This document shows, piece by piece, positions 1 through 7,270 of a stretch of 8,168 nucleotides of DNA. This DNA comes from Deltaproteobacteria bacterium. GTDB lineage: Bacteria > Desulfobacterota > Desulfobacteria > Desulfobacterales > Desulfatirhabdiaceae. The stretch's first letter is position 1. Each line of letters begins with the position of its first letter. Location of the stretch: positions 1 to 8,168 of the forward strand of contig JAPLJE010000769.1 of assembly GCA_026388755.1 (NCBI GenBank). Direction: 5' to 3'. A model generated the notes under the pieces. It saw nothing but the letters and a program-made list of their open reading frames with translations. It did no database searches and was not told where the DNA came from. Position numbers and translations under genes: made by a program.

Positions 1-524
1 TGCAGCAGATTGGTCAATGCCCTTTCGCCGCCAGTCAGGGTCAGCAGGCGGAATGGGACGGCGAATTCCTGAAGCAGCAACCGCAGCATGGGCAGTACGC
101 CCTGATGCTGCCAGATCAGCTGAAAATTTCGAAAACGCTCGACCTCGGCTTCCCAGGCCAGTTCATCCTGAACCAGTCGATCCAGACTGTTAATGGACAG
201 GGCCAGGACATCCGTTGCCAAAGCCGATCTCAGAATGCTTTCCCGCTCGGGTTCCGCGCAGGCACGCAAGAGATATAGCAGGGATTTTGCCTCCACGCTG
301 TCAAAGACGGAATCCTTGTCGGACAGATAGACACTGCGCACCCGACGCTTATTCAGGGCCTTGCGAATCGCGACAGCTTCGCTGCCATTTCTAACCAGAA
401 TAGCAATGTCCGCCGGACGAAGCGCTTTAAACTCACGGCTTGGCGACTGAAATCCGGTTTGTGCCGGCGACGTTTCCGCCGAATTCAACAAATGAACAAT
501 TTCACTGGCCACAGATTGGATTCG
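1..524 (-). CDS. recB: RecB, continuation of the 1A/2A helicase region in a shifted frame (partial, runs off left edge)
   Basis: This is the downstream part of recB, read in a different frame from the first 560 codons and open without a stop from about 524 down to position 1. The translation contains [14 protein letters not shown], then [20 protein letters not shown], then [20 protein letters not shown], and later [15 protein letters not shown]. From memory these follow the E. coli RecB order: the DIxVLVR segment, the SVYLSxRDSVFExLEA segment, the RSALAT segment and the GGERxLT segment. About 174 codons are visible. The last helicase motifs, the tether and the C-terminal nuclease domain should lie beyond the left edge. 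It has no start of its own that looks native. It is the same gene as the neighbouring fragment starting at 2203, joined by a net -1 shift (one base missing or two extra) between about 515 and 524. A GTG at 512 could be picked up by gene finders but has no convincing ribosome binding site. Confidence 0.85.
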
Positions 525-2203
525 GCCATCTGGCTGATATACCCCTCATCGCCGGTTTTATTGAGAGTTCCGGGTTGCTGAAGCTGCCAGAACGTCATGG
601 CATGGACCGGCTTTCCATGAACGATGAGTTGTTCCTTGCGCCCCTCGGCCGCAACTTCCACAAAGGGGATGCGATCCTGAAACAGAAACGCGCCATCCGG
701 GTGTCCGGCCCCAGTCCCAAACACCTGGTTGACCGCCTTGACCAGACCTTCGGTGGAACGGAAATTTTTCCCCAGTGCGTATGGCGCACCGGAGGCGTCC
801 CGGCGCGCAGTCAGATACGTGTAAATATCCGCTCCGCGAAAGGCATAAATCGCCTGCTTGGGATCACCGATCATAAACAGACCCGTATCCGGATGAGAGC
901 TTAAATCGAATGGGTGGAAGTCAGGAGTCTGGAAGAGCGGCTCTTTGCCTTTGATGGTCGTCTTTCCGCTGTTGTCTGTCGCCTGCTGTCTGTCATCTCC
1001 CGTTTGTGTCAGGCCAAGATAGACTTTACTGAAGATGGCGTACTGCACCGGGTCGGTATCCTGAAATTCGTCAATCAGCGCTGCCGGGAACTGCTCGCGA
1101 ATGACCCGGGCCAGCTGCCCGTTTCCCGCCCTGTACAGGGCATCATGCAGACGGGTCAGGAGATCATCAAAACCCATTTGGGCAGTGCGTTCTTTTTCCT
1201 GCCGGACGCGCCGTCCAATGTCTTCCGCCGCATGATTATAAAGCGCCGTATCAATCTGAAGCGCTGCCAAAGTTTCATCAAGTCGCTCATAGGCCGGGTG
1301 TTCCGGTACGGACTTATTCTTGGCCACACCCACATTCAGCCCGGCACTTGAAAATTTATTCAGGGTCTGAGCATCGGGCAGCGGACCTTTGTCTTTTACC
1401 CAGGATCGCATCGATTCAATCCATTTATTCAGAGAATCGGATCGGTATTTGTTGCCATTCAGGGTTTTGTCGGCCTGAGCCTGACGCACCCGTTCGATCG
1501 CAATCTCAAAGTCCAAATCCCAGATCTGCCGGGTCTCTTCAATCGCCTGAAGGCGCTTCTCAATCAAAACGAAAGGGTCGTCTGTCGGACTCAGGCGCTC
1601 CTTGAGCAAGGGCTGGATTTTTTCCAGCAATTCCTGCGGGGTGGCGCATAGGCCCATCAGCCCGGATAAAATCTCCTTGGATTGGGGATAAAAATGGCTG
1701 CGCCAGTAGTCACATGCGGCTTCTTCCAACAGTTCCCGGTCGGAAGGTGCCAGCTCAAGATCAAAGAGACCACCACTGTTAAAGGCGTGCTGGCGGATCA
1801 TTTGCTGACACCAGGCATGAATGGTATGGATCGCGGATTCGTCCATCCATTGCGCCGCCTGATCAAGCATCCGGGCGCAAACCGGCCACTGGCCGGCATC
1901 GTAATCGCCTCTCAAGGCCTGCAGGTACGCATCCCCCATGCCCTGTACACGAAAACAAGCCGCAGCCTCGGTCAGGCGGCTGCGAATCCGGTCCCGCAGT
2001 TCCTCCGTCGCAGCATTGGTAAAGGTCACAACAAGAATTTCCGGCGGCGTCAAGGGCCGGCAAAAGGCGTTTTCTCCCCCATGCCCCAATACCAGCCGCA
2101 GATACAGGGCTGCAATCGTGTAGGTCTTACCGGTACCCGCACTGGCTTCGATCAGACGAGCACCGTGCAAAGGAAAAGTGAGAGGATCCAGAAGCTTTCC
2201 CAT
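485..2203 (-). CDS. recB: RecB, N-terminal ATPase/helicase fragment (prematurely stopped by a frameshift)
   Basis: RecB is the 3'-5' helicase and nuclease subunit of cytoplasmic exonuclease V (RecBCD), which resects double-strand breaks and loads RecA. Superfamily 1 motifs appear in order: Walker [10 protein letters not shown] (residues 19-27), motif Ia [17 protein letters not shown] (58-74), TIHAWCQ (127-133), Walker B DEFQDTD (378-384), motif [18 protein letters not shown] (445-459) and a NFRS motif (480-483). The start is ATG at 2203, with AAGGAG at 2212-2217 and an 8-base spacer. It lies 12 bases after recC, so the two are almost certainly co-transcribed and probably translationally coupled. 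Homology holds to about residue 560 (GYISQMA). The last dozen residues are unlike RecB and end at a TGA at 485-487, because the true sequence continues in another frame to the left edge. Residues about 399-438 are an insertion relative to E. coli RecB. Either the gene is a recent frameshift mutant or the base call is wrong. Confidence 0.93.
   Translation of the reverse strand: MGKLLDPLTFPLHGARLIEASAGTGKTYTIAALYLRLVLGHGGENAFCRPLTPPEILVVTFTNAATEELRDRIRSRLTEAAACFRVQGMGDAYLQALRGDYDAGQWPVCARMLDQAAQWMDESAIHTIHAWCQQMIRQHAFNSGGLFDLELAPSDRELLEEAACDYWRSHFYPQSKEILSGLMGLCATPQELLEKIQPLLKERLSPTDDPFVLIEKRLQAIEETRQIWDLDFEIAIERVRQAQADKTLNGNKYRSDSLNKWIESMRSWVKDKGPLPDAQTLNKFSSAGLNVGVAKNKSVPEHPAYERLDETLAALQIDTALYNHAAEDIGRRVRQEKERTAQMGFDDLLTRLHDALYRAGNGQLARVIREQFPAALIDEFQDTDPVQYAIFSKVYLGLTQTGDDRQQATDNSGKTTIKGKEPLFQTPDFHPFDLSSHPDTGLFMIGDPKQAIYAFRGADIYTYLTARRDASGAPYALGKNFRSTEGLVKAVNQVFGTGAGHPDGAFLFQDRIPFVEVAAEGRKEQLIVHGKPVHAMTFWQLQQPGTLNKTGDEGYISQMAESNLWPVKLFIC
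890..1009 (-). other. Low-complexity insertion within RecB between Walker B and motif III
   Basis: Compared from memory with E. coli RecB, which goes from DTDPQQYRIF to LLLIGDPKQ in roughly 10 residues, this protein has an extra 35-40 polar residues (about 399-438) containing [16 protein letters not shown]. Inside it the DNA has two near copies of a 10-mer 14 bases apart on the plus strand: GTTGTCTGTC at 971-980 and GCTGTCTGTC at 985-994. The reading frame stays open through it. It could be a surface loop tolerated by the helicase or a short repeat element that landed in frame. Confidence 0.6.
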
Positions 2204-2211
2204 ACGTGTTG

Positions 2212-2217
2212 CTCCTT
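2212..2217 (-). promoter_or_regulatory. Ribosome binding site of recB overlapping the recC stop codon
   Basis: On the minus strand the recC stop TAA (2216-2218) supplies the first bases of TAAGGAG. This is followed by an 8-base spacer and ATG at 2203. The arrangement fixes the recB start and suggests that ribosomes finishing recC can begin recB directly. Confidence 0.85.
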
Positions 2218-5200
2218 ATTCCGAAATCTCATGAACCCGGCTGGCTTGTAACAGCGGCGCATAGATGGATGTTGCCAAATGATCAAATTGATTTCCGTCA
2301 GCCTGCCAGAGGGCATTAAAATCAGGATAGGTTCGCGCCAGATAGAGACTATACCCCAGCTCTCCTGAAGCGTTGAAGCCGTCCCCCTGATAAGCCCTGC
2401 GGGCCGCATCCACGGCTTTCTGCCGTTTCATTTCCGGGGTATCCTTCGGATGATCGGAATGCAGCGCCGCCAGATAGGCCAGGGCGGTTCTGGCTGTCAC
2501 CGGCAGGGGCTGCTGAAGTCCTGACCACCAGTGCACAATGATGTCAGTCAGACAATTTTCAGCAGCCTCCTTGTCCAGCGGAACCAGTTCAGCAATACCA
2601 TCCGGAGCAATCAGACAACTGGTCAGGGACGCTCCCTGCGCACAACCGGCCAGATGCCTGACCCAGAGACCCAACAGGCTGTATAAACGGGAGACATTCG
2701 GACCAGACCCCATAATCCCCTGATGATAAAACTCCCAGCGGATATAACGCGCGGGGAAAGAGGCTTTCGGTGAGTCCGGATCCACCTGCCGCAAACCACT
2801 CAGCCAGTCTTCCAAAAATAATGTTGGAGAAACTGAGGCTATTTGAACCTGTTCCGGGTTCTGAGTCCGCAAGCGGATTTCCATCGTATCCGCCGGACAT
2901 GGCCATTTTCGGCTCAACTCGTGGTGATATTTCAGCATCCGCAACACAGGCTCAGCCAGTTCCGCTGCGGCCAGCTCACCAAAACCTTTCATCGGCAGAC
3001 AACCGGCGCGGCGAAGTCTTTCCGCCTCTTCATAAACAGCCTCCCGGTATTTTTCCGATTCAGCAGCAAGCCCAGCGGCAAGCAATTGGGCTCCCAGGTT
3101 AAAAGGTGCCAATCGATCCAGGGCAAATGGCTCCTGGTCTTCAGCCGTTATATCTATTTCATTAAAAAAGACTTTCAATCGCCGATTAAAAAAAATCTGC
3201 ACCGGATTTTTCAGGAATCGAATCAGGTCGTTCAACTGCAAGGGGCCTTCGATTGGGAGTGGCAAAAGATCTCCTGGCAGCGGACTCTCAGATGCCCTGG
3301 CGGTCTGCGGGTCCAGAATTTCCCGCCATTCATGAGCGTAGGTAAACAGACCCAAGTCCCGACCTGAGCTCCGACCAAAGTTCCGACCCAAGTTCCGATT
3401 GGGCTGAAAGTAGGCTTTGCTGAAGGGCTGTAGCGGGTGTCGGCAGGTCAGTTGATCAAGAAGTTTCGTCCCCGTCTCACTGGCCGCCGAATCCGATCCC
3501 GCCAAAAGATTTCTTGGCCTCCAGCCGGATGCCAGATAGTCGCGAAGCTGGCCGACCAGCACCGAAGGCATTTGCACGCTGTTATCCCGGACACTGCGGC
3601 CGATGTAGGAGATATAGAGTTTTTCCCGCGCCGATAACAGGGCTTCAAGAAACAGATAGCGATCATCTTCCCGGCGGGAACGATCTCCCGGCCGATAGGA
3701 ACCCGGTGCAGCCATCAGATCGAAATCCAGGGGCGGACGGCTTCGCGGATACTGTCCATCGTTCATACCCAACAGGCAGACCACTTTAAACGGAATGGCC
3801 CGCATCGGCATCAGGGTGCAGAAATTGACCATTCCGGCCAGGAACCGCTGGGATATGCCGGATTCCTGCATGGCCCCCAGAATGACTTCGCGCACCACCG
3901 TCAGGGGCAGCGCTTCATCCAGGCCGGCATCCCTGCAGGCGTTTAGCCACTTTTCCAGCACCGCTTCCAGCCGGCCCTGGGTCAGCCGGTCAGGGCTGTC
4001 AACCGGCAGCAGGCAATCCCTCGATAAATCCAGAATGCGTCTGCACCAGTTTTCCACCTTAGCCGGCTGAGCCAGCACTCGCCAGTGCCTTTCCAGCGTT
4101 CCCAGCACGTCTGCCAGCGGACCGACCAGCGCGGCTTCCAGACCGCTGACTTCGTCATAGGGTTCAATCCCCTGCCAGGGCTGGCCGGCGCCTACCGCAT
4201 ACCCCAGGAGCATGCGACGCAGGCCAAACAACCAGGTGTTTTGTTCCAGATCGGCAGGAAGCCCGAACCCCATGCGTTGCTCGGCGCTAAGTCCCCAGCG
4301 GATACCGGAGCCTTCAATCCACTGCCTCAGCCTGGGAAGATCCGCTTCCGCCAGGCCAAAACGCTCACCGAAGGCAGAAACTTCCAGCAGATCCATCACA
4401 TCACTCACCGCCATACGCGAGTCCGGCAGGTGAAGCAGTTTGTCCAGAGCCTGCAGAAAGGGAACGCCTTCGCGCTCAGGGCTGTCAGCGATCGTAAACG
4501 GAATATACCGCGCATCGTGCGGCCGGACGTTGCCAAAGACGGCCTCGATGTGGGGTGTATAGACATCAATGTCCGGAGTCATGACAATGATATCACGGGG
4601 CTTAAGATCCGGAATTCCGGCAAAGAATGACAGCAGCTGATCCTGCAGGATTTCCACTTCGCGCTGACGGCTATGGGCCAGATGAAAGCGGATCGATCCA
4701 TCGTCCGGATCGATCCGCTGTTTGTTTTCAAAAGAAGCGGGTAAAGGCTGCAAGTCCAGAATCGCCTGCTGGACCTGCGGCAGCAGACCCGCCTTGGAGC
4801 CATCCGGGACAACGTCACGAAAAAGATCAATTTCGGCAAAGTTTTCCCGGTATACCTCCGGCCGGTCATAAGCGTAAAGCAGCCCCATATAGTCGCGTCC
4901 CTGCTTTCCCCAGGCCGCGAGAAGCGGATTAACGTGCTGGTGTAAACGCTCCGGATTCAGATCCGGCGGCATTTGCGCTTTTCGCGGGTGTCTGGGCCGC
5001 TCGATTCTCAGCAGGTCCCTGTCTTCAATGATATCTGCCCAGTAATGCCGGCAGGGGTTGTGAACGCACACCATCACCTGGCTGAGGCGGGACACGGCAT
5101 GCAGCGCTTCCAGCGCCTGTTTGGGCAGGGAGCAGATACCAAAGACGATCACACGGCGCGGCAGGCCGGCGGGTCTTTTCGCCAAGGCTTCCGCGGCTTT

Positions 5201-5839
5201 CAGAAACCGGCGATGCAGGTTGGAGCGGCTGTTCCCGCGTTGATTCGAGTGAATGCTCTGCTGAATTCTTCGCCAGAGCTCAGCCTGCCAGGCTTGCTTC
5301 TCCGGCATTTCAACCGGCTCGCCTCCGACGTTTCGAATCCGGTCAAAGCCGTCCGTCCAGTCTTCCAGCCAGTCGGCCCGGTAGACCTGATACTGGTCGA
5401 AAAGGTCCGCAAGATGGCAGGCCAGTTGATATCGCTTGCGCAGGTCGTGATCGTCTGACAGATACTGCGCCAGCGGCGCGAAACAATCCTCTTTCAGCAG
5501 GGACGGCAACAACTGAAACAGCCGCCAGGTCAGGCGGTCTTTGTCATAAGGCGATTCCCTGGGAATTGCCTCTTCCCCCAGAACCGCCCGGTAGGCATTC
5601 CACAAAAAGCGCGCAGGCAGTAGCGTCTCCACCGCGGCGCTGATGCCGCACCCGTCGTTTTCCGCCAGCGCCAGCTTCAGCCACTGGGCCATGCCGTTGC
5701 TCTGAACCAGAAACAACTCATTTTCCAGCGGTTTCAGCGGCCGGCGCCGGATCCACTCCACCGCCACCTGCCGCAAGTCTTCCAGATGATTGGCATGAAT
5801 CATCGAAAGGCCGGGGACCAACATCTCCTCACCGGCCAT
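2216..5839 (-). CDS. recC: RecC, exodeoxyribonuclease V subunit gamma (Chi recognition)
   Basis: RecC is the structural subunit of RecBCD. It splits the duplex at the break, feeds each strand to a motor, and reads Chi through an inactivated helicase-like fold. Segments recognised as RecC, from memory of the E. coli protein, include LVQSNGMAQWL (about 45-55), LADLFDQYQVYRADWL, NPLLAAWGKQGRDY, SRQREVEILQDQLL (about 385), PRDIIVMTPDIDVYTPHI (about 411), SGIRWG, ISQRFLAGMVNFCTLMPMR followed by IPFKVVCLLGMNDGQYPR (about 660-700), and GDRSRREDDRYLFLEALLSA (about 715). Length is 1207 residues, against about 1120 in E. coli, so it is complete. I chose ATG at 5839 because AAGG lies 8 bases upstream. 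A GTG at 5848 (AGGGA upstream) would add three residues, and ATG at 5824 or 5803 would begin closer to the E. coli N-terminus. It is first in the operon with recB. A 12-bp tandem repeat adds about 16 residues near residue 815-830. Confidence 0.96.
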   Translation of the reverse strand: MAGEEMLVPGLSMIHANHLEDLRQVAVEWIRRRPLKPLENELFLVQSNGMAQWLKLALAENDGCGISAAVETLLPARFLWNAYRAVLGEEAIPRESPYDKDRLTWRLFQLLPSLLKEDCFAPLAQYLSDDHDLRKRYQLACHLADLFDQYQVYRADWLEDWTDGFDRIRNVGGEPVEMPEKQAWQAELWRRIQQSIHSNQRGNSRSNLHRRFLKAAEALAKRPAGLPRRVIVFGICSLPKQALEALHAVSRLSQVMVCVHNPCRHYWADIIEDRDLLRIERPRHPRKAQMPPDLNPERLHQHVNPLLAAWGKQGRDYMGLLYAYDRPEVYRENFAEIDLFRDVVPDGSKAGLLPQVQQAILDLQPLPASFENKQRIDPDDGSIRFHLAHSRQREVEILQDQLLSFFAGIPDLKPRDIIVMTPDIDVYTPHIEAVFGNVRPHDARYIPFTIADSPEREGVPFLQALDKLLHLPDSRMAVSDVMDLLEVSAFGERFGLAEADLPRLRQWIEGSGIRWGLSAEQRMGFGLPADLEQNTWLFGLRRMLLGYAVGAGQPWQGIEPYDEVSGLEAALVGPLADVLGTLERHWRVLAQPAKVENWCRRILDLSRDCLLPVDSPDRLTQGRLEAVLEKWLNACRDAGLDEALPLTVVREVILGAMQESGISQRFLAGMVNFCTLMPMRAIPFKVVCLLGMNDGQYPRSRPPLDFDLMAAPGSYRPGDRSRREDDRYLFLEALLSAREKLYISYIGRSVRDNSVQMPSVLVGQLRDYLASGWRPRNLLAGSDSAASETGTKLLDQLTCRHPLQPFSKAYFQPNRNLGRNFGRSSGRDLGLFTYAHEWREILDPQTARASESPLPGDLLPLPIEGPLQLNDLIRFLKNPVQIFFNRRLKVFFNEIDITAEDQEPFALDRLAPFNLGAQLLAAGLAAESEKYREAVYEEAERLRRAGCLPMKGFGELAAAELAEPVLRMLKYHHELSRKWPCPADTMEIRLRTQNPEQVQIASVSPTLFLEDWLSGLRQVDPDSPKASFPARYIRWEFYHQGIMGSGPNVSRLYSLLGLWVRHLAGCAQGASLTSCLIAPDGIAELVPLDKEAAENCLTDIIVHWWSGLQQPLPVTARTALAYLAALHSDHPKDTPEMKRQKAVDAARRAYQGDGFNASGELGYSLYLARTYPDFNALWQADGNQFDHLATSIYAPLLQASRVHEISE
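3351..3398. repeat. Four tandem 12-bp repeats inside recC
   Basis: On the plus strand the units are CCCAAGTCCCGA, CCTGAGCTCCGA, CCAAAGTTCCGA and CCCAAGTTCCGA, back to back. In RecC they encode a four-residue period with a fixed Gly-Arg core (NLGR, NFGR, SSGR, DLG) between QPNR and LFTYAHEW. E. coli RecC has only a short loop at the equivalent place (QPGERQSYAREW, from memory), so the repeat seems to be an in-frame loop expansion. Confidence 0.85.
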
Positions 5840-5948
5840 TCGATTCACCTTGAGTGTCTTCCCTCGATTGTTTGGCCGGGATCGGAATCCATTTTTTCAA
5901 CTGTTTTTCAAGATCAGCCAGCCCTTTACCTTTTCGCATTTTTTCCAT
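5829..5948 (-). CDS. Possible 39-residue lysine-rich small protein or leader peptide before recC
   Basis: An ATG at 5948 opens a 39-codon frame, starting MEKMRKGKGLADLEKQL and ending in GESNGR, with its TGA at 5829-5831. GAGAAG lies about 8 bases upstream of the ATG as a possible ribosome binding site, and a second in-frame ATG is at 5939. The stop falls 11 bases inside recC if recC starts at 5839, which would favour translational coupling. The product is rich in Lys and Glu, with a KKWIPIP segment and no membrane helix. I do not recognise it. It lies downstream of the recC promoter, so it would be on the recC mRNA. Its short length means it could be a chance ORF. Confidence 0.4.
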   Translation of the reverse strand: MEKMRKGKGLADLEKQLKKWIPIPAKQSREDTQGESNGR

Positions 5949-6071
5949 TCGGATTTCTTCTCATTTATAGGGTTGGTTCGCCAAAACACTATCTGCGGCA
6001 GCAGAGTTCATTCAGGAAGGATTCTCCATATCAACTCGGCATGTTGCTTGGATGATATCGAACATCGTTCG

Positions 6072-6100
6072 ACTGTAAATCATGGACCACATATTGTCAA
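6072..6100 (-). promoter_or_regulatory. Sigma70-like promoter for the recC-recB operon
   Basis: On the minus strand a perfect -35 TTGACA (6095-6100) is followed by a 17-base spacer and TACAGT (6072-6077), which matches the -10 consensus at four of six positions. Transcription would start near 6065, giving recC a leader of about 225 bases that contains the possible small ORF at 5829-5948. No other equally good minus-strand promoter was seen between it and recC. A TATAAA near 5970 lacks a matching -35. Confidence 0.6.
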
Positions 6101-6201
6101 ACAGGATTCAAAACGGCTTTCAGAGTCCAATTGTTGAAGATTTTAAGAATGTGTCGTAAAACTGATTTTAAAATATTTTCGTTATCTGGGAGGGATGAGA
6201 A

Positions 6202-6537
6202 ATGGCTGAATATGGTGAATGGAACCGCAAGGGCTCAACTCTGAGTGATGCGACTGCTCAAAAAGAATATGGCGTGGACCGGGGCTTTATTGTGAGGGGC
6301 ATCAAGGCAGAAAAACTGGAATATCGGGAAGGGTCCATATATGGAAATCCCTGGCTGAGGATTTTAAGAAGCCAACTTGAGCAGTACATCACAGAGGAAC
6401 TTGGAACCGGTTACCTGTCTGACATGAAAAACCGGACCGAATTACGTAAAATCAAAAAGGAAATGGCTGACTTGAAAAAGCGTCTGGACACGCTTCAGGC
6501 ACGAAAGGCGGAAATCGAGCAGGCCATGGGGAAATAG
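6202..6537 (+). CDS. Conserved-looking small protein, HTH-like N-terminus and C-terminal coiled coil, function unknown
   Basis: This 111-residue protein starts at ATG 6202 behind GGGAGG (6188-6193) with an 8-base spacer. Residues about 12-70 (from TLSDATAQKEYGVDRGFI to the RILRSQLEQYI segment) have the layout of a winged or MerR/excisionase-type helix-turn-helix: a turn before GVDRGFIVRGIKAEKLEYRE, then a strand-like YGNP and a helix. Residues about 78-111 (RTELRKIKKEMADLKKRLDT, then ARKAEIEQAMGK) form a highly charged heptad-like coiled coil that may drive dimerisation. There is no signal peptide or membrane helix. It looks like a type I have seen as an unnamed hypothetical, but I cannot name the family. 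It is divergent from recC, with about 360 bases between their starts. DNA binding is inference from the fold-like pattern. Confidence 0.82.
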   Translation: MAEYGEWNRKGSTLSDATAQKEYGVDRGFIVRGIKAEKLEYREGSIYGNPWLRILRSQLEQYITEELGTGYLSDMKNRTELRKIKKEMADLKKRLDTLQARKAEIEQAMGK

Positions 6538-6562
6538 GCGCCCACGTCAGTCCCGGATAGTA

Positions 6563-6591
6563 TTGACATTAACCCGGCAATCTGGTACGAT
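6563..6591 (+). promoter_or_regulatory. Promoter-like site with no gene behind it
   Basis: A perfect TTGACA (6563-6568), a 17-base spacer and TACGAT (6586-6591, four of six matches) read rightward into a stretch with no plausible plus-strand gene. A transcript would begin near 6598 and run antisense to the zinc-ribbon gene. The -10 is embedded in an inverted repeat (6576-6595). This may be the control region of a lost gene or of an antisense RNA. Confidence 0.5.
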
Positions 6592-6595
6592 TGCC
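6576..6595. repeat. Inverted repeat overlapping the orphan promoter's -10 (possible operator)
   Basis: GGCAATC (6576-6582) and GATTGCC (6589-6595) are perfect 7-base inverted arms around a 6-base centre, TGGTAC. There is no T run on either side, so it is a poor terminator. Its position across the -10 is what an autorepressor operator would look like. Confidence 0.5.
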
Positions 6596-6639
6596 TTGCC
6601 GCCTCATTAATGATCGTGCCCTATGAGCTGGAACATAAA

Positions 6640-6933
6640 TTAATGCGGTTCGATCCTTGACTGATTCGAATAAAGGAGGACTGTAGGCTGACTTCTCCGG
6701 TGATGCAGGTGAAACACGCATTCCCTACCTACGACCGCGGACCCAATGACCCAGATTGGGTTTCCGCATGTGCATTTCACGCCGTTTTGATGATCTCTGA
6801 GTGATGACTTCAGCCTGGTGACGATGTCTTTCCGCTTATCTTCCGGATTGTTCTTCAATTGCAGCTCGACGTATTTCTCGATGCTGATTGGAGCAAAGCC
6901 AGCTTTTGGGTTGAGTTTTCTGCCTTTATTCAT
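6640..6933 (-). pseudogene. Small zinc-ribbon-type protein of unknown function, C-terminus frameshifted
   Basis: As written this is a 97-residue frame from ATG 6933 (MNKGRKLNPKAGFAPISIEK). Residues 54-64 read CTCGNPIWVIG, which I recall from a family of small uncharacterised proteins that continue to a GNACFTCITGE-like segment; that gives CxC plus CxxC, a probable zinc site. Here the frame instead reads GRECVFHLHHRR and drifts. The neighbouring frame contains exactly NACFTCITGE. The plus strand has CCTACCTA at 6724-6731, and removing one CCTA restores VVGNACFTCITGE in frame. The restored frame would stop at 6621, but with a tail that does not look native, so the 3' end may be further damaged. 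The start has only a weak AAGG close to the ATG. It lies 84 bases after the DUF2442 gene on the same strand and could share its transcript. Confidence 0.65.
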
Positions 6934-7017
6934 GATCCTTGTCCGAAAACGACGAGGCTATCCGGCGCGCAGCTTTTTGGGGCGTGCGGTTGCCCTGATT
7001 GGTTTTTTTGTTAATTC

Positions 7018-7260
7018 TTAAAAGACATCCAAAGGGATTGATCGCTCATAAAGTGTTTCCGGAGCAATGTCAATGTCTCCCGGCCAGGTCACAGTACCGT
7101 AATCGACCCGAGCCAAAGAAAAAAATCCTGGATTTTTGAGACGACAAAATACCGGATAGTGGAGATACGGGCGCATATCAAAGCGCCGCCGTTCACCGCT
7201 GGTGAAGGTGAGTAACAATCCAAAATCAGGGGCCGCCACAACGGAATTAACCTCGATCAT
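7018..7260 (-). CDS. DUF2442 family protein
   Basis: This 80-residue protein matches the DUF2442 pattern: an MIEVNSVxAxPDxxLLLTF opening, GERRRFDMRPYL, VFCRLKNPGFF and the hallmark GTVTWPGDIDIAPETLY near the C-terminus. I start it at ATG 7260 because this is the usual family N-terminus, GAGAGG sits 6 bases upstream, and the longer frame from 7308 would overlap the preceding gene. It begins 10 bases after the DUF4160 stop (7271), so the two form an operon. Members of this family are often encoded beside DUF4160 proteins. Their biochemical function is not established, and a DNA-binding or antitoxin-like role is only a suggestion. It appears intact, with no HTH extension. Confidence 0.88.
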   Translation of the reverse strand: MIEVNSVVAAPDFGLLLTFTSGERRRFDMRPYLHYPVFCRLKNPGFFSLARVDYGTVTWPGDIDIAPETLYERSIPLDVF

Positions 7261-7270
7261 TACCAGCCTC

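Noticed and set aside
440..904. Plus-strand open frame of 154 codons opposite recB, with further plus-strand frames at 914-1351, 1682-2251 and 4085-4630
   Set aside because: They lie antisense to strongly conserved recB/recC coding sequence, have no recognisable domains or ribosome binding sites, and are shadows of the GC-rich codon pattern.
6608..6658. 16-codon peptide (MIVPYELEHK...) downstream of the orphan promoter
   Set aside because: Too short, no ribosome binding site and no recognisable similarity. It cannot be told from chance.
6671..6679. AAAGGAGGA on the plus strand as a ribosome binding site
   Set aside because: No start codon with a usable frame follows within a suitable distance. 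The bases fall in the damaged tail of the zinc-ribbon gene on the other strand.
6978..7011. GGGC/GCCC hairpin followed by a run of seven T on the plus strand, as a terminator
   Set aside because: The stem is only four pairs and the T run starts seven bases after it. No plus-strand gene precedes it closely, and in the minus direction there is no T run.
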